Source of the DNA: Kluyvera georgiana ATCC 51603
Lineage (GTDB): Bacteria > Pseudomonadota > Gammaproteobacteria > Enterobacterales > Enterobacteriaceae
Direction: 5' to 3'
Length of the DNA: 64,000 nucleotides
NCBI RefSeq assembly: GCF_001654985.1
Contig: NZ_LXEU01000038.1
Location: forward strand, 1 to 64,000
Under the pieces are notes generated by a model, which was not told the DNA's origin, searched no databases, and saw nothing but the letters and a program-made list of their open reading frames with translations. Made by a program: the position numbers and the translations under genes. Positions 18,835-29,797 of this stretch are shown here, in pieces. Within the stretch, counting starts at the first letter, position 1. Each line of letters begins with the position of its first letter.

Positions 18835-19663
18835 AGAGATGCTCGGCGTGGAACCGCAGATGGTCTTCAATAAAGGAGGCAATAAAGTAATAGCTATGGT
18901 CGTAACCCGGCTGAATGCGCAGGGTGAGCGGCCAGTCTTTCTGCCGCGCGGCTTCGGCAAACACCGCGGGCTGTAGCTGGTCGGCGAGGAACTGATCGTT
19001 ATCGCCCTGGTCAATCAGCAGCGGAATCGGCGCTTCAGCGCGGCTTGCCAGCAGCAGCTCGGTGCTGTCCCACTCGGCCCAGCGGGCGATATCGTCACCG
19101 AGATAGGCGCTAAAGGCTTTCTTTCCCCAGGGCACACGGCTCGGGTTGACGATGGGCGCAAAGGCCGAGGCGCTGCAATATTTGCCCGGATTTTTCAGCG
19201 CCAGCATCAGTGCGCCATGGCCGCCCATCGAATGGCCGCTGATGGCGCAGCGTTCACTCACGTTGAACTGTTCCTGAATCAGCGTTGGCAGTTCTTCACG
19301 CAGGTAATCATACATGCGGAAGTGTGCGGCCCACGGCGCCTGGGTGGCGTTTAAATAGAAGCCAGCACCCTGGCCAAGATCGTAAGCGGCATCGTTCGCC
19401 ACGCCTTCACCGCGTGGGCTGGTATCGGGCATGACCAGCACAATACCTAATTCTGCGGCAACGCGCTGCGCGCCCGCTTTGGTGGTGAAGTTCTCGTCAT
19501 TGCAGGTCAGACCGGACAGCCAGTACAGTACCGGCGGCGGCGTTTTTTTACCTTCCGGTGGCAAAAACAGGCTGAACGTCATCGGGCAGTTCAGCGTGGT
19601 GGAATGGTGCTGCCAGCGCTGTTGCCAGCCGCCATAACAGCGGTGCTCTTCAAGCATTTCCAT
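18827..19663 (-). CDS. yeiG: S-formylglutathione hydrolase YeiG
   Basis: A 278-residue alpha/beta hydrolase of the esterase D family that hydrolyses S-formylglutathione to glutathione and formate in formaldehyde detoxification. The catalytic triad is Ser145 (GHSMGG), Asp223 (DQGDND) and His256 (YDHSYYF), at the same positions as in E. coli YeiG. CGAGGAGCC sits upstream of the ATG. There is no frmR/frmA gene nearby, as is usual for yeiG. Confidence 0.95.
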   Translation of the reverse strand: MEMLEEHRCYGGWQQRWQHHSTTLNCPMTFSLFLPPEGKKTPPPVLYWLSGLTCNDENFTTKAGAQRVAAELGIVLVMPDTSPRGEGVANDAAYDLGQGAGFYLNATQAPWAAHFRMYDYLREELPTLIQEQFNVSERCAISGHSMGGHGALMLALKNPGKYCSASAFAPIVNPSRVPWGKKAFSAYLGDDIARWAEWDSTELLLASRAEAPIPLLIDQGDNDQFLADQLQPAVFAEAARQKDWPLTLRIQPGYDHSYYFIASFIEDHLRFHAEHLFA

Positions 19664-19801
19664 GCGGGCTCCTCGCGGTTTTGGTCAGAATTAATAGTCC
19701 CATCATACAGATAATTCATCGCTGGTGAGTAACTTTCACTTTCGCATAATATTTACATGTTGCATCATAAAGATAACTTTACATTCACATTTGGGGCTTT
19801 C

Positions 19802-20935
19802 ATGCCGGTACGAATTGCGCTCAGCGGCTTTCTGGTGCTGGTGGCCACGATGGGGATTGGCCGCTTTGCTTTTACGCCTCAGGTGCCGCTGATGATCGCG
19901 GAAGGTGAGCTGACGCTGACCAGCGCCGGGCTGGTGGCGGCGCTTAACTATCTGGGTTATCTGGTGGGAGCCTGGGATGCCATGCGTACCCATCGCGGCG
20001 TTGAGGCCCGACTGTATCTTGGCATCATCGGTGCGGTGGCGCTGACCTTTCTATCCGCGTTGGCGGATAACGCCTGGCTGCACGGTGCGCTACGTTTTGT
20101 TATCGGCTGCATGAGCGGCTGGTCGATGGTGCTGACGGCGGCATGGGTGAATGAACGGCTGGCGCACTATGCCAGGCCGGGGCTCAGTGCGGCGGTGTTT
20201 GCCGGGCCGGGGGCGGGGATCGCGATAAGCGGCCTGCTGGGCGTATTTATTCATGCGCAGGCGCTGAGCGCGGCGGCGGGCTGGCAGCTGTACGGCGTGC
20301 TGGCGCTGCTGCTGGTGGCGTTGATTGGCCGCTGGTTGCCGCGGCCTGGCGAACTGCACCGTAGCGGTGAAAAGCCGGAGCCATTAACCTTAACCCGCAA
20401 CCTGAAGCGGCTGGTGTGGAGCTACAGCCTGGCGGGCTTTGGTTATATTCTGCCCGCCACCTTTTTATCGCAAATGGCGAGCCAGCGTTTCCCGGACAGC
20501 CTGTTTGCTCAGTTTATCTGGCCGGTCTTTGGCCTCGCGGGGGCAACAGGGATTGCGCTGAGTATTGCTACGCGTGGCCTGGGTCACACGCACCAGCGGT
20601 TGGCGATAGTATTGTGGCTGCAGGGCGTCGGCGTGCTGGCCGCCTGGCTGCTGCCGGGGATGAGCGGGCTGGTTGTCGGCGCGCTGCTGGTTGGCGGCGG
20701 ATTCCTCGCTGCGGTACAACTCTCTCTGCTTTATGGCCGCGAGCTGGCGCCAAATCACGCCCGCTATATGGCCGGGCTGCTGACCACCGGCTATGCCGTC
20801 GGGCAACTGATAGGGCCAATGACTTCGGCGCTCTCGACCTGGCTGACCCAGCGACTGGAGCCCGCGCTGGGGATTGCTGCGGTTGCGCTGCTGATCGGTG
20901 GCGCGCTGGTCTGGCGTCCGCAGCCTGAAAGGTAA
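19802..20935 (+). CDS. YbfB/YjiJ-family MFS transporter
   Basis: A 377-residue, 12-helix inner-membrane protein of the YbfB/YjiJ branch of the MFS, a group without an established substrate. The start [11 protein letters not shown] is chosen because TTGGGG lies 7 bases upstream; the ATG at 19757 has no ribosome site. The first helix has the typical [17 protein letters not shown]. The C-terminal half contains [25 protein letters not shown]. It is absent from this spot in E. coli, where yeiG is next to folE, so it is a lineage-specific insertion. Export of a small metabolite is possible but unsupported. Confidence 0.82.
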   Translation: MPVRIALSGFLVLVATMGIGRFAFTPQVPLMIAEGELTLTSAGLVAALNYLGYLVGAWDAMRTHRGVEARLYLGIIGAVALTFLSALADNAWLHGALRFVIGCMSGWSMVLTAAWVNERLAHYARPGLSAAVFAGPGAGIAISGLLGVFIHAQALSAAAGWQLYGVLALLLVALIGRWLPRPGELHRSGEKPEPLTLTRNLKRLVWSYSLAGFGYILPATFLSQMASQRFPDSLFAQFIWPVFGLAGATGIALSIATRGLGHTHQRLAIVLWLQGVGVLAAWLLPGMSGLVVGALLVGGGFLAAVQLSLLYGRELAPNHARYMAGLLTTGYAVGQLIGPMTSALSTWLTQRLEPALGIAAVALLIGGALVWRPQPER

Positions 20936-21050
20936 GAACGATTGCAATAATTATCGCGACGAATACTGGATTCTGTGCGTCGCCTCACGCACAATGAGTG
21001 CAAACTTTGCACCGACAAAAGCAAAGTGCACACCTGCAGGAGAAATAATA

Positions 21051-21719
21051 ATGTCATCACTGAGTAAAGAAGCGGTCCTGGTACACGAAGCGCTGGTCGC
21101 CCGTGGTCTGGAAACCCCGCTGCGCCCACCGGTGCGCGAAATGGATAATGAAACCCGTAAGCGCCTGATTACCGGACATATGACTGAGATCATGCAGTTG
21201 CTGAATCTCGATTTAAGTGATGACAGTCTGATGGAAACGCCGCGCCGCATCGCCAAAATGTATGTGGACGAGATTTTCTCTGGTCTGGATTACGCTAATT
21301 TCCCGAAAATTACCGTCATTGAAAATAAAATGAAGGTCGACGAAATGGTGACCGTGCGCGATATCACGCTAACCAGTACCTGCGAACACCACTTTGTGAC
21401 CATTGATGGTAAAGCGACCGTCGCCTATATCCCGAAAGATTCGGTGATTGGCCTATCGAAAATTAACCGTATCGTGCAGTTTTTCGCTCAGCGCCCACAG
21501 GTGCAGGAGCGTTTAACGCAGCAAATCCTGACTGCGCTGCAAACGCTGCTGGGGACCAACAACGTGGCGGTCTCCATTGACGCGGTGCACTACTGCGTGA
21601 AAGCGCGCGGCATTCGCGATGCCACCAGCGCGACCACGACCACGTCGCTCGGCGGTCTGTTCAAGTCCAGCCAGAACACCCGCCAGGAGTTCTTGCGCGC
21701 GGTGCGTCACCACAACTAA
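21051..21719 (+). CDS. folE: GTP cyclohydrolase I FolE
   Basis: A 222-residue enzyme that converts GTP to 7,8-dihydroneopterin triphosphate, the first step of folate (and queuosine-type) synthesis. Zinc ligands Cys111 and His114 are in TSTCEHHF, and the third Cys is in VHYCVKARG near residue 182. The start MSSLSKEA has AGGAG upstream and matches E. coli FolE in length; a longer open frame to 20898 overlaps the MFS gene and is rejected. yeiB follows after 21 bp and is probably cotranscribed. Confidence 0.97.
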   Translation: MSSLSKEAVLVHEALVARGLETPLRPPVREMDNETRKRLITGHMTEIMQLLNLDLSDDSLMETPRRIAKMYVDEIFSGLDYANFPKITVIENKMKVDEMVTVRDITLTSTCEHHFVTIDGKATVAYIPKDSVIGLSKINRIVQFFAQRPQVQERLTQQILTALQTLLGTNNVAVSIDAVHYCVKARGIRDATSATTTTSLGGLFKSSQNTRQEFLRAVRHHN

Positions 21720-21740
21720 TACATCAGCGGAGCAGGGAAC

Positions 21741-22898
21741 ATGGAGAGAAACGTCACGCTGGATTTTATTCGCGGCGTTGCCATTCTCGGGATCCTGCTG
21801 CTGAACATCAGCGCCTTCGGCTTGCCGAAGGCCGCCTATCTTAACCCGGCCTGGTATGGCGAGGTCACCTCGCGCGATGCCTGGACGTGGGCTATTCTCG
21901 ATCTCTTTGCCCAGGTCAAATTCCTGACTCTCTTCGCGCTGTTGTTTGGCGCCGGGCTACAGCTATTGCTACCGCGCGGTTCTCGTTGGATCCAAAGCCG
22001 CTTAACGCTGCTGGCGCTGCTGGGTTTTATCCATGCGTTGCTGTTTTGGGACGGTGATATTCTGCTGGCCTACGCGCTGGTAGGGCTTATCTGTTGGCGG
22101 CTGGTGCGTGACGCCGGGGAAGTCAAAGCGTTGTTTAATACCGGTGTGATGCTCTATGTCGTCGGCGTAGCCGTGCTGATCCTGCTGGGGTTGATTGCCG
22201 ACAGCGGCCAGAGCCGTTCATGGGTGCCGGATGCTTCCAGTCTGCTGTATGAACACTACTGGAAGCTGAACGGCGGCCTGGAGGCGTTCAGGAACCGCGC
22301 CGATATGCTGTCGGCAAACCTGCTGGCGCTGGGCGCGCAGTACGGCTGGCAGCTGGCGGGAATGATGCTGATGGGCGCGGCGCTGATGCGCTGCGGCTGG
22401 CTGAAAGGGCAGTTTAGCCTGCGCCACTACCGTCGCTGCGCGGCGGTTTGCATTCCGCTCGGTATGCTGATTAACCTGCCCGCGATTGCCGCGCAGTGGC
22501 ACCTTGGCTGGGACTACCGCTGGTGCGCTTTTCTGCTCCAGGCGCCGCGTGAAATGAGCGCACCCATCCAGACACTGGGCTATGCGGCGCTGGCCTATGG
22601 CTACTGGCCGCAAATCAGCCGTTCTAAACTTGCTGCAGCCGTTGTCTGCGTGGGCCGTATGGCGCTCACTAACTATCTGCTGCAAACGCTCATCTGCACC
22701 ACGCTCTTCTATCATTTCGGTCTGTTTATGGAATTCGATCGCCTGACGTTGCTGGCTTTCGTGGTTCCTGTCTGGCTGGTCAATCTTCTCTTTTCCATGC
22801 TGTGGCTGCGCCGATTCCGTCAGGGGCCGGTGGAATGGCTATGGCGGCAGCTGACGGCAAAAGCCGCTGGCGTTTCATTCCGCAATACATTTAGATAA
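21741..22898 (+). CDS. yeiB: YeiB, DUF418 family inner-membrane protein
   Basis: A 385-residue polytopic membrane protein, the same length as E. coli YeiB. The N-terminus has the DUF418 hallmark LDFIRGVAILGILLLNIS. The C-terminal DUF418 block contains GRMALTNYLLQTLICTTLFY. The family is distantly related to membrane acyltransferases, but the function is not established. It is close behind folE, and the galS promoter region follows. Confidence 0.9.
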   Translation: MERNVTLDFIRGVAILGILLLNISAFGLPKAAYLNPAWYGEVTSRDAWTWAILDLFAQVKFLTLFALLFGAGLQLLLPRGSRWIQSRLTLLALLGFIHALLFWDGDILLAYALVGLICWRLVRDAGEVKALFNTGVMLYVVGVAVLILLGLIADSGQSRSWVPDASSLLYEHYWKLNGGLEAFRNRADMLSANLLALGAQYGWQLAGMMLMGAALMRCGWLKGQFSLRHYRRCAAVCIPLGMLINLPAIAAQWHLGWDYRWCAFLLQAPREMSAPIQTLGYAALAYGYWPQISRSKLAAAVVCVGRMALTNYLLQTLICTTLFYHFGLFMEFDRLTLLAFVVPVWLVNLLFSMLWLRRFRQGPVEWLWRQLTAKAAGVSFRNTFR

Positions 22899-22928
22899 CG
22901 ATCGAGATCACAACCATTAACAAAATGG

Positions 22929-22944
22929 ATGTAACCGTTTCCAG
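22929..22944 (+). promoter_or_regulatory. Gal operator upstream of galS
   Basis: ATGTAACCGTTTCCAG fits the GalR/GalS consensus (core GNAANCGNTTNC). It is about 112 bp before the galS start and supports autoregulation. A TCACAA half-site lies about 25 bp further upstream and may be part of a CRP site. Confidence 0.75.
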
Positions 22945-23055
22945 ACGTGTGACCGCCCTCACGTAGTTGCCGCCAGCTCGCTGCCAGAATAGCGCATCTT
23001 GATGGACCCAGGAGGTGTCACGTGAACTGCAGCACTATTCAATCGGGCGGTGAGT

Positions 23056-24078
23056 ATGGTCACCATTCGTGATGTCGCGCGCCAGGCTGGCGTTTCCGTT
23101 GCTACCGTTTCCCGGGTGCTGAATAACAGCGCGCTGGTGAGTCAGGATACCCGCGAGGCGGTGATGAAAGCGGTTGCTGCGTTAGGCTATCGGCCCAACG
23201 CTAACGCCCAGGCGCTGGCGACACAGGTCAGCGATACCATTGGCGTGGTCGTGATGGATGTCTCCGATGCTTTCTTTGGTGCGCTGGTGAAAGCCGTTGA
23301 TACGGTGGCCCAGCAGTACCAAAAAAACGTGCTGATTGGCAACAGCTATCACGAAGCGGGCAAAGAGCGTAACGCCATTGAAGTGCTGATACGCCAGCGG
23401 TGTAGCGCGCTGATCGTCCATTCAAAAGCGCTAAGCGACCGGGAATTGGCTGAATTTATGGCGCAGATGCCCGGTATGGTGCTGATCAATCGTATCGTTC
23501 CTGGCTATGCGCACCGCTGCGTTTGCCTCGACAACGTCAGTGGCGCGTTGATGGGTACCCGAATGCTGCTCAATCATGGCCATCAGCGTATTGGCTACCT
23601 GGCCTCCAGTCACAACATCGAAGACGACGACATGCGCCGGGAAGGGTGGGCGCGAGCCTTACTGGAACAGAACATCGTGGCGCCGGACAGTTGGGTTGGC
23701 ACCGGGACGCCAGACATGCAGGGCGGCGAGGCGGCAATGGTTGAACTGCTCGGGCGCAACGCCGGGCTGACGGCGGTTTTTGCCTACAACGACAACATGG
23801 CTGCCGGGGCGCTAAGCGCGCTCAAAGATAACGGCATTGCGGTGCCGCAGCAGGTTTCGGTGATTGGTTTTGACGATATCCCGATTGCGCGCTATACCGA
23901 TCCTCAACTCACCACCGTCCGCTATCCGATTGTTTCTATGGCAAAACAGGCCACGGAGCTGGCGCTGCTCGGCGCAGCCGGGAAGCTCGACGGCGACGCT
24001 ACGCACTGCTTTATGCCGACCCTGGTTCGCCGCCACTCGGTGGCCCTGCGGCAATTTGTGCATCCCATCACGAACTAA
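23056..24078 (+). CDS. galS: mgl isorepressor GalS (LacI family)
   Basis: A 340-residue LacI/GalR repressor. The helix-turn-helix is at the N-terminus ([20 protein letters not shown]), followed by the hinge and a periplasmic-binding-protein-like domain that binds galactose/fucose. It matches E. coli GalS throughout to about residue 330; the extreme C-terminus differs. ATG at 23056 is preferred over the GTG six bases upstream because GGGCGG lies at proper distance and MxTIRDVA is the family start. It controls mglBAC downstream and itself, with Gal operators in front of both. Confidence 0.93.
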   Translation: MVTIRDVARQAGVSVATVSRVLNNSALVSQDTREAVMKAVAALGYRPNANAQALATQVSDTIGVVVMDVSDAFFGALVKAVDTVAQQYQKNVLIGNSYHEAGKERNAIEVLIRQRCSALIVHSKALSDRELAEFMAQMPGMVLINRIVPGYAHRCVCLDNVSGALMGTRMLLNHGHQRIGYLASSHNIEDDDMRREGWARALLEQNIVAPDSWVGTGTPDMQGGEAAMVELLGRNAGLTAVFAYNDNMAAGALSALKDNGIAVPQQVSVIGFDDIPIARYTDPQLTTVRYPIVSMAKQATELALLGAAGKLDGDATHCFMPTLVRRHSVALRQFVHPITN

Positions 24079-24090
24079 ATTGTTAATCCT

Positions 24091-24151
24091 ATGTAACCGT
24101 TTTCAATCTGTGAGTAAATTCACAGATTGTTAACATCGCGATAGCTATAGT
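24091..24151 (+). promoter_or_regulatory. mglB promoter with Gal operator and CRP site
   Basis: The order is a Gal operator ATGTAACCGTTTTCAA (24091-24106), a perfect 16-bp CRP site TGTGAGTAAATTCACA (24109-24124) and a -10 hexamer TATAGT (24146-24151). If transcription starts near 24158, the CRP centre is at -41.5, a class II position. The extended palindrome AATCTGTGA...TCACAGATT is unusually complete. The remaining leader to 24369 holds no gene. Confidence 0.88.
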
Positions 24152-24369
24152 GGCAGCGTTTATCAGGCTGAAACATGATGTAACGGTGATTAATCACTTT
24201 TTATAGCGTAGACCAGCTACAAACACAGAATAAATCGTACTCTGGATCGTTACTCAACACGGAAGAACAAATTTTGATCAGTGAATTTCGTCGGGTGGTA
24301 ACATTCCATTAACCATGCCCGCCGACTATTTTCACCCGTACTACCCTGCATAATAAAACCGGAGATACC

Positions 24370-25368
24370 ATGAATAAGAAGGTGTTAACCCTGTCTGCTC
24401 TGATGGCCAGTATGTTTTTCGGTGCCGCAGCGCACGCTGCCGATACCCGTATCGGTGTGACTATCTATAAATACGACGACAACTTCATGTCCGTTGTGCG
24501 CAAGGCGATTGAGAAAGACGGCAAATCTGCCCCGGATGTTCAGCTGCTGATGAACGACTCCCAGAACGACCAGTCCAAGCAGAACGACCAGATTGACGTG
24601 CTGTTGGCAAAAGGCGTGAAAGCGCTGGCGATCAACCTGGTTGACCCGGCAGCGGCGGGCACGGTGATTGAAAAAGCGCGCGGCCAGAACGTGCCGATCG
24701 TTTTCTTCAACAAAGAACCTTCGCGTAAAGCGCTGGATAGCTATGACAAAGCCTTCTATGTCGGTACCGATTCAAAAGAGTCCGGTATTATCCAGGGCGA
24801 CCTGATTGCTAAACATTGGGCGGCAAACCCGAACTGGGATCTGAACAAAGATGGCCAGATTCAGTTCGTCCTGCTGAAAGGCGAACCTGGCCACCCGGAC
24901 GCGGAAGCGCGTACCACCTATGTTATCAAAGAGCTGAACGACAAAGGCCTGAAAACTCAGCAGCTGCAGCTGGATACCGCAATGTGGGATACCGCTCAGG
25001 CTAAAGATAAAATGGACGCGTGGCTGTCTGGCCCGAACGCCAACAAGATTGAAGTCGTGATCGCCAACAACGACGCCATGGCGATGGGTGCGGTTGAAGC
25101 GCTGAAAGCGCACAACAAATCTTCCATCCCTGTGTTCGGTGTCGACGCCCTGCCGGAAGCCCTGGCGCTGGTGAAATCCGGTGCAATGGCAGGTACCGTG
25201 CTGAACGATGCCAACAACCAGGCGAAAGCCACCTTCGATCTGGCGAAAAACCTGGCTGAAGGTAAAGGTGCCGCTGATGGCACTACCTGGAAAATTGAAA
25301 ACAAAATCGTCCGCGTACCGTACGTTGGCGTAGATAAAGATAACCTTAGCCAATTTACCGGTAAGTAA
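24370..25368 (+). CDS. mglB: Galactose/glucose-binding periplasmic protein MglB
   Basis: A 332-residue periplasmic binding protein for D-galactose and D-glucose, serving the MglABC transporter and Trg chemotaxis. The signal peptide (about 1-23) ends [13 protein letters not shown]. Ligand and calcium-site segments match the family: [45 protein letters not shown] (calcium loop) and [15 protein letters not shown]. It is first in mglBAC. A hairpin after the stop probably protects the highly expressed mglB message. Confidence 0.97.
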   Translation: MNKKVLTLSALMASMFFGAAAHAADTRIGVTIYKYDDNFMSVVRKAIEKDGKSAPDVQLLMNDSQNDQSKQNDQIDVLLAKGVKALAINLVDPAAAGTVIEKARGQNVPIVFFNKEPSRKALDSYDKAFYVGTDSKESGIIQGDLIAKHWAANPNWDLNKDGQIQFVLLKGEPGHPDAEARTTYVIKELNDKGLKTQQLQLDTAMWDTAQAKDKMDAWLSGPNANKIEVVIANNDAMAMGAVEALKAHNKSSIPVFGVDALPEALALVKSGAMAGTVLNDANNQAKATFDLAKNLAEGKGAADGTTWKIENKIVRVPYVGVDKDNLSQFTGK

Positions 25369-25380
25369 TCTTTAAATATA

Positions 25381-25404
25381 TGGGGTGCACGTTCGTGCGC
25401 CCCA
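25381..25404 (+). terminator. mglB-mglA intercistronic hairpin (attenuator / mRNA stabiliser)
   Basis: TGGGGTGCAC pairs with GTGCGCCCCA around GTTC, with one mismatch. No T-tract follows, so partial termination or 3'-end protection of mglB mRNA is more likely than full termination. Confidence 0.75.
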
Positions 25405-25442
25405 TAAATACTGACTCAGAATTATCGCGGCCAGGTATATAT

Positions 25443-26963
25443 ATGGACAACAATAATAGAGAGCCGTCAGGTGAATTCTTGTTGGAAATGAGCCAGATCA
25501 ACAAGTCTTTTCCCGGCGTAAAAGCACTCGATAATGTTAACCTGAGAGTTCGTCCACATTCTATCCATGCATTAATGGGTGAGAACGGTGCGGGCAAATC
25601 AACGTTATTAAAATGCCTATTTGGAATCTATCAAAAAGATTCCGGCAGCATTCTCTTCCAGGGTAAGGAAATCGATTTTCATTCCGCTAAAGAGGCGCTG
25701 GAAAACGGTATTTCGATGGTCCACCAGGAACTGAACCTGGTATTACAACGCTCCGTGATGGACAACATGTGGCTGGGGCGTTATCCCACCAAAGGCATGT
25801 TTGTCGATCAGGACAAAATGTATCGCGATACCAAAGCCATCTTTGATGAGCTGGATATTGATATCGACCCGCGTGCGCGCGTGGGCACGTTATCTGTTTC
25901 GCAGATGCAGATGATTGAAATCGCGAAAGCCTTCTCCTATAACGCGAAAATCGTGATTATGGATGAACCGACCTCATCGCTGACGGAGAAAGAGGTGAAC
26001 CATCTGTTCACCATTATCCGTAAGCTGAAAGAGCGCGGCTGCGGCATCGTTTACATCTCGCACAAGATGGAAGAAATCTTCCAGCTGTGCGATGAAATCA
26101 CCGTTCTGCGCGACGGGCAGTGGATTGCCACCCAGCCGCTGGAAGGGCTGGATATGGACAAGATCATCGCCATGATGGTGGGACGTTCGCTGAACCAGCG
26201 TTTCCCGGACAGGCAGAACGTACCGGGCGAAGTGATCCTTGATGTTCAGCATCTGACTTCGTTACGCCAGCCATCGATTCGCGACGTGTCGTTCCAGCTG
26301 CGGAAAGGGGAAATCCTCGGTATCGCCGGGCTGGTGGGCGCCAAGCGTACCGATATCGTTGAAACGCTGTTCGGCGTGCGTGAAAAGTCGAGCGGGACCA
26401 TTACCCTGCACGGTAAGAAAATCAACAACCATACCGCCAATGAAGCCATTAATAACGGCTTCGCGCTTGTTACCGAAGAACGCCGCTCAACCGGTATTTA
26501 TGCCTACCTTGATATTGGGTTTAACTCCTTAATTTCGAATATCAAGAGCTATAAAAACAAAGTGGGCCTGCTGGATAATTCTCGCATGAAGAGCGATACC
26601 CAATGGGTTATTGACTCAATGCGCGTAAAAACCCCTGGGCATCACACGCAAATTGGTTCGTTATCCGGCGGTAACCAGCAGAAGGTCATTATTGGACGCT
26701 GGCTGTTAACTCAGCCTGAAATTCTGATGCTGGACGAGCCGACTCGTGGTATCGACGTGGGTGCGAAATTTGAAATTTATCAATTAATCGCTGAACTGGC
26801 GAAGAAAGATAAAGGGATTATTATTATTTCTTCAGAAATGCCAGAGCTGCTGGGTATTACTGACCGTATCCTTGTCATGAGTAATGGCCTGGTTGCCGGA
26901 ATTGTAGAAACGAAAACCGCAACGCAAAACGAAATTCTCCGTCTTGCGTCATTGCACCTTTAA
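25443..26963 (+). CDS. mglA: Galactose/methyl galactoside ABC transporter ATPase MglA
   Basis: A 506-residue sugar ABC ATPase with two nucleotide-binding domains. Domain 1 has Walker [10 protein letters not shown], signature LSVSQMQM and Walker [10 protein letters not shown]. Domain 2 has the degenerate Walker [10 protein letters not shown], signature LSGGNQQK and Walker [13 protein letters not shown]. Start [10 protein letters not shown] gives the exact family length; an upstream in-frame ATG at 25380 lies inside the intercistronic hairpin. The first 12 residues differ from E. coli MglA. The gene is coupled to mglC, 15 bp downstream. Confidence 0.96.
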   Translation: MDNNNREPSGEFLLEMSQINKSFPGVKALDNVNLRVRPHSIHALMGENGAGKSTLLKCLFGIYQKDSGSILFQGKEIDFHSAKEALENGISMVHQELNLVLQRSVMDNMWLGRYPTKGMFVDQDKMYRDTKAIFDELDIDIDPRARVGTLSVSQMQMIEIAKAFSYNAKIVIMDEPTSSLTEKEVNHLFTIIRKLKERGCGIVYISHKMEEIFQLCDEITVLRDGQWIATQPLEGLDMDKIIAMMVGRSLNQRFPDRQNVPGEVILDVQHLTSLRQPSIRDVSFQLRKGEILGIAGLVGAKRTDIVETLFGVREKSSGTITLHGKKINNHTANEAINNGFALVTEERRSTGIYAYLDIGFNSLISNIKSYKNKVGLLDNSRMKSDTQWVIDSMRVKTPGHHTQIGSLSGGNQQKVIIGRWLLTQPEILMLDEPTRGIDVGAKFEIYQLIAELAKKDKGIIIISSEMPELLGITDRILVMSNGLVAGIVETKTATQNEILRLASLHL

Positions 26964-26978
26964 TTTCAGGGGCTCGAC

Positions 26979-27989
26979 ATGAGTGCGTTAAATAAAAAAA
27001 GCTTTCTCACTTATCTGAAAGATGGCGGTATTTACGTTGTTCTTTTGGTTCTGCTGGCCATTATTATTATCCAGGACCCGACTTTCTTAAGTTTGTTGAA
27101 CCTTAGCAACATCCTGACTCAGTCTTCCGTGCGTATTATTATTGCCCTTGGCGTAGCCGGGCTGATTGTGACCCAGGGTACCGACCTGTCGGCGGGTCGC
27201 CAGGTTGGCCTCGCGGCGGTGATTGCGGCAACGCTGCTACAGTCGATGGAGAACGCCAACAAGGTGTTCCCGGAACTGTCCACCATGCCCATTTTTGTGG
27301 TTATCCTGATTGTCTGCGCGATTGGCGCGGTGATCGGCCTGATTAACGGGATTATCATTGCTTACCTGAACGTAACGCCGTTCATCACCACGCTGGGTAC
27401 GATGATCATCGTTTACGGTATCAACTCCCTGTACTACGACTTCGTGGGCGCGTCGCCGATTTCCGGCTTTGACAGCGGTTTCTCGACCTTCACGCAAGGG
27501 TTTATCGCGCTGGGTAGCTTCCGTCTTTCATACATTACTTTCTACGCGTTGATTGCCGTAGGGTTTGTCTGGATCCTGTGGAACAAGACCCGCTTTGGTA
27601 AAAATATCTTCGCCATCGGCGGCAACCCGGAAGCGGCGAAAGTTTCTGGCGTTAACGTGGCGCTGAACCTGCTGGTGATTTATGCGCTGTCAGGCGTGTT
27701 CTACGCCTTCGGCGGGATGCTGGAAGCAGGCCGTATCGGCTCAGCGACCAACAACCTCGGCTTCATGTACGAACTGGATGCCATCGCGGCCTGCGTCGTG
27801 GGTGGGGTTTCATTCAGCGGCGGTGTGGGTACGGTGCTCGGCGTGGTGACCGGTGTGATCATCTTTACGGTTATCAACTACGGTCTGACTTATATCGGCG
27901 TGAACCCGTACTGGCAATACATCATCAAGGGCGCGATTATTATCTTCGCGGTTGCGCTGGATTCCCTGAAATACGCGCGTAAGAAATAA
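26979..27989 (+). CDS. mglC: Galactose/methyl galactoside ABC transporter permease MglC
   Basis: A 336-residue polytopic permease (BPD_transp_2/RbsC-like, about ten helices) that forms the inner-membrane channel of MglABC. Typical segments are GLIVTQGTDLSAGRQVGLAA, NGIIIAYLNVTPFITTLGTM and the C-terminal DAIAACVVGGVSFSGGVGTV. It is the last gene of mglBAC, followed by a terminator. Confidence 0.97.
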   Translation: MSALNKKSFLTYLKDGGIYVVLLVLLAIIIIQDPTFLSLLNLSNILTQSSVRIIIALGVAGLIVTQGTDLSAGRQVGLAAVIAATLLQSMENANKVFPELSTMPIFVVILIVCAIGAVIGLINGIIIAYLNVTPFITTLGTMIIVYGINSLYYDFVGASPISGFDSGFSTFTQGFIALGSFRLSYITFYALIAVGFVWILWNKTRFGKNIFAIGGNPEAAKVSGVNVALNLLVIYALSGVFYAFGGMLEAGRIGSATNNLGFMYELDAIAACVVGGVSFSGGVGTVLGVVTGVIIFTVINYGLTYIGVNPYWQYIIKGAIIIFAVALDSLKYARKK

Positions 27990-28005
27990 TAGCTGTAAGA
28001 TTGGT

Positions 28006-28036
28006 AAAAGAAGCCCGGCAACATGCCGGGCTTTTT
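28006..28036 (+). terminator. Rho-independent terminator of mglBAC
   Basis: The 8-bp stem GCCCGGCA (28013-28020) pairs with TGCCGGGC (28024-28031) across a 3-nt loop and is followed by five T residues. The A-rich left flank lets it work in reverse for the convergent DUF1097 gene too. Confidence 0.92.
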
Positions 28037-28055
28037 ACTGTGCTGCCTGGCATCG

Positions 28056-28508
28056 CTACTTGCTACGGGCCGCAATATACAATCCGCTGTTTTTCATCGC
28101 ATAGCCAAAAACCAGCCCCACCAGCAGTGCAGGCAGCACGACTCGCCAGTTGCCGTTGCAGGCGAAGGTTGAACAGGCGCCGATAAAGGTACCGGGAACA
28201 AAAGAAAGCCAGCCATTCTTGGCCTGAAGACACATAGCGAAGGCCACAACCCCTGTCAGCAGATAGCTGACAATCGTCAGCGCTGGCGATAGCGCGCTGC
28301 CGTGGATAATGACTTCTGCCCAGAATACGCCGCTGACCAGCGTACAAAACGAAATACCCAGCCCTTTTAGCCCGCCCTGTGGACAGGCAAAATACGCGGT
28401 ACAGCCCAGAAAACCCACCCAGCTAAGCAACCCCCAGGTCACGGCCACCCAACTCCAGATACCGGATAAAATACCGGTCGTTAGCGCGATGGCGACAAGT
28501 GTGCTCAT
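28056..28508 (-). CDS. DUF1097 inner-membrane protein (YcdZ-like)
   Basis: A 150-residue protein with about five hydrophobic helices. It aligns with E. coli YcdZ along most of its length: TTGILSGIW near the start, LLSWVGFLGCTAYFACPQGGLKGL, and FVPGTFIGACSTFA followed by GYAMKNSGL. ATG at 28508 aligns with the YcdZ start; an ATG four codons upstream is also possible. It lies between mglC and preA, where E. coli has no such gene. The function of DUF1097 is unknown. A copy elsewhere would make this a paralogue. Confidence 0.82.
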   Translation of the reverse strand: MSTLVAIALTTGILSGIWSWVAVTWGLLSWVGFLGCTAYFACPQGGLKGLGISFCTLVSGVFWAEVIIHGSALSPALTIVSYLLTGVVAFAMCLQAKNGWLSFVPGTFIGACSTFACNGNWRVVLPALLVGLVFGYAMKNSGLYIAARSK

Positions 28509-28555
28509 AGCTTTATCCATCCGGCCCGCAGAGCGAGCCGGTGTGTTGAAGGACG

Positions 28556-29797
28556 TTAAAGCACCACAGCGTGCGCTTTTTCGCCCGGTTTGAAGGTAAT
28601 CTCCCCAAGGCTAATACAGGCCACCGGGCAGACGTGACCGCAGAGCAGGCAGCCGACGCATTTTTCAGTATTGCAGTGCGGCGCGCGCGTCTCCTCATTC
28701 CACTCCATCGCCTGATGTCCGCCGTCATAGCAGGAGATGTAGCAGCGGCCGCAGCCGACGCATTTTTCCTGATTAATATGCGGATAGACGATATAGCTAC
28801 GGTCGAGGTCTTCAGCCGGTACGATGTTGTGATTCGCGAGGCCAATCATCTCATCAAGCGAATCAAAGCCCTGATCGTTAAGGTAGTGAGACAGGCCGCT
28901 TATCATATCTTCGACAATACGATAACCGTACTGCATGATGCCCGTTGTCACCTGTAGCGTCGCCGCGCCCAGCAGTAAAAACTCGGCGGCGTCTTCCCAT
29001 GTTTCAATCCCGCCAATCCCGCTGATAGGGAAGTCCTTCAGGTCGGGATGAGTGCGCAATTGCTGAATGAAGCGCAGCGCAATGGGCTTCACGGCTTTAC
29101 CGGAATACCCTGATACGCTGGATTTGCCGTTGACCACCGGCATGCCGATTTTACGGTTAAGGTCAATATTGGTAATGGATTTCACGGTGTTGATGGTCGC
29201 GATACCATCAGCCCCGCCGCGTTTGGCCGCCAGCGCCACTTCGCACATATCACCAATATTCGGCGTCATTTTGGCCAGCATCGGCAGAGACGAACCGTGC
29301 TTCACCGCCCGGCAGTATTTCTCGACCAGTTCGGGGCTTTGCCCGACGTCGCTGCCCATGGCGTGAGAGGTCATCTGCGGGCAGGAGAAGTTGCACTCAA
29401 TCATGTCAGCGCCAGCTTCCTCGACGAGCTTCGCCAGATCCTGCCACTGTTGCTCATTTTCGCCCATGATCGAGGCGATCAGCACTTTATCGGGGTAATC
29501 CTGCTTAAGCTGGCGGATCGCCGCCAGGTTTTCTGCCAGCGGATGCTCGGCAATCTGCTCCATGTTCTTAAAGCCGATAAATCCGGTATCTTCTTTGGTC
29601 AGATGATCGAAGCGCGGCGAGACTTCGTTGGCGATAAAGAAGCCAATGGTTTTAAACACGATACCGCCCCAGCCGCTGTCATAGGCTTTGGCGCACATGT
29701 CGTAGCAGTTGCCCACCGGTGAAGATGAGAGGCAGAACGGGTTAGGGAATTTGACGCCGCAGAAGGTGACCGACAGATCTTTGGTTAACATGTTCAT
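28556..29797 (-). CDS. preA: NAD-dependent dihydropyrimidine dehydrogenase subunit PreA
   Basis: A 413-residue subunit of the two-component PreTA enzyme, which reduces uracil and thymine to dihydropyrimidines with NADH. The N-terminal TIM-barrel (about 1-310) is FMN-binding, with the family segment ECNFSCPQM. Two [4Fe-4S] ferredoxin motifs are at the C-terminus: [11 protein letters not shown] and [15 protein letters not shown]. The ATG at 29797 overlaps the preT stop as ATGA, which decides the start and indicates coupled translation. Confidence 0.95.
   Translation of the reverse strand: MNMLTKDLSVTFCGVKFPNPFCLSSSPVGNCYDMCAKAYDSGWGGIVFKTIGFFIANEVSPRFDHLTKEDTGFIGFKNMEQIAEHPLAENLAAIRQLKQDYPDKVLIASIMGENEQQWQDLAKLVEEAGADMIECNFSCPQMTSHAMGSDVGQSPELVEKYCRAVKHGSSLPMLAKMTPNIGDMCEVALAAKRGGADGIATINTVKSITNIDLNRKIGMPVVNGKSSVSGYSGKAVKPIALRFIQQLRTHPDLKDFPISGIGGIETWEDAAEFLLLGAATLQVTTGIMQYGYRIVEDMISGLSHYLNDQGFDSLDEMIGLANHNIVPAEDLDRSYIVYPHINQEKCVGCGRCYISCYDGGHQAMEWNEETRAPHCNTEKCVGCLLCGHVCPVACISLGEITFKPGEKAHAVVL

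Noticed and set aside
25380-25442. An upstream start for mglA at 25380
   Set aside because: It lies inside the intercistronic hairpin, has no ribosome site and would add 21 residues not found in the family.
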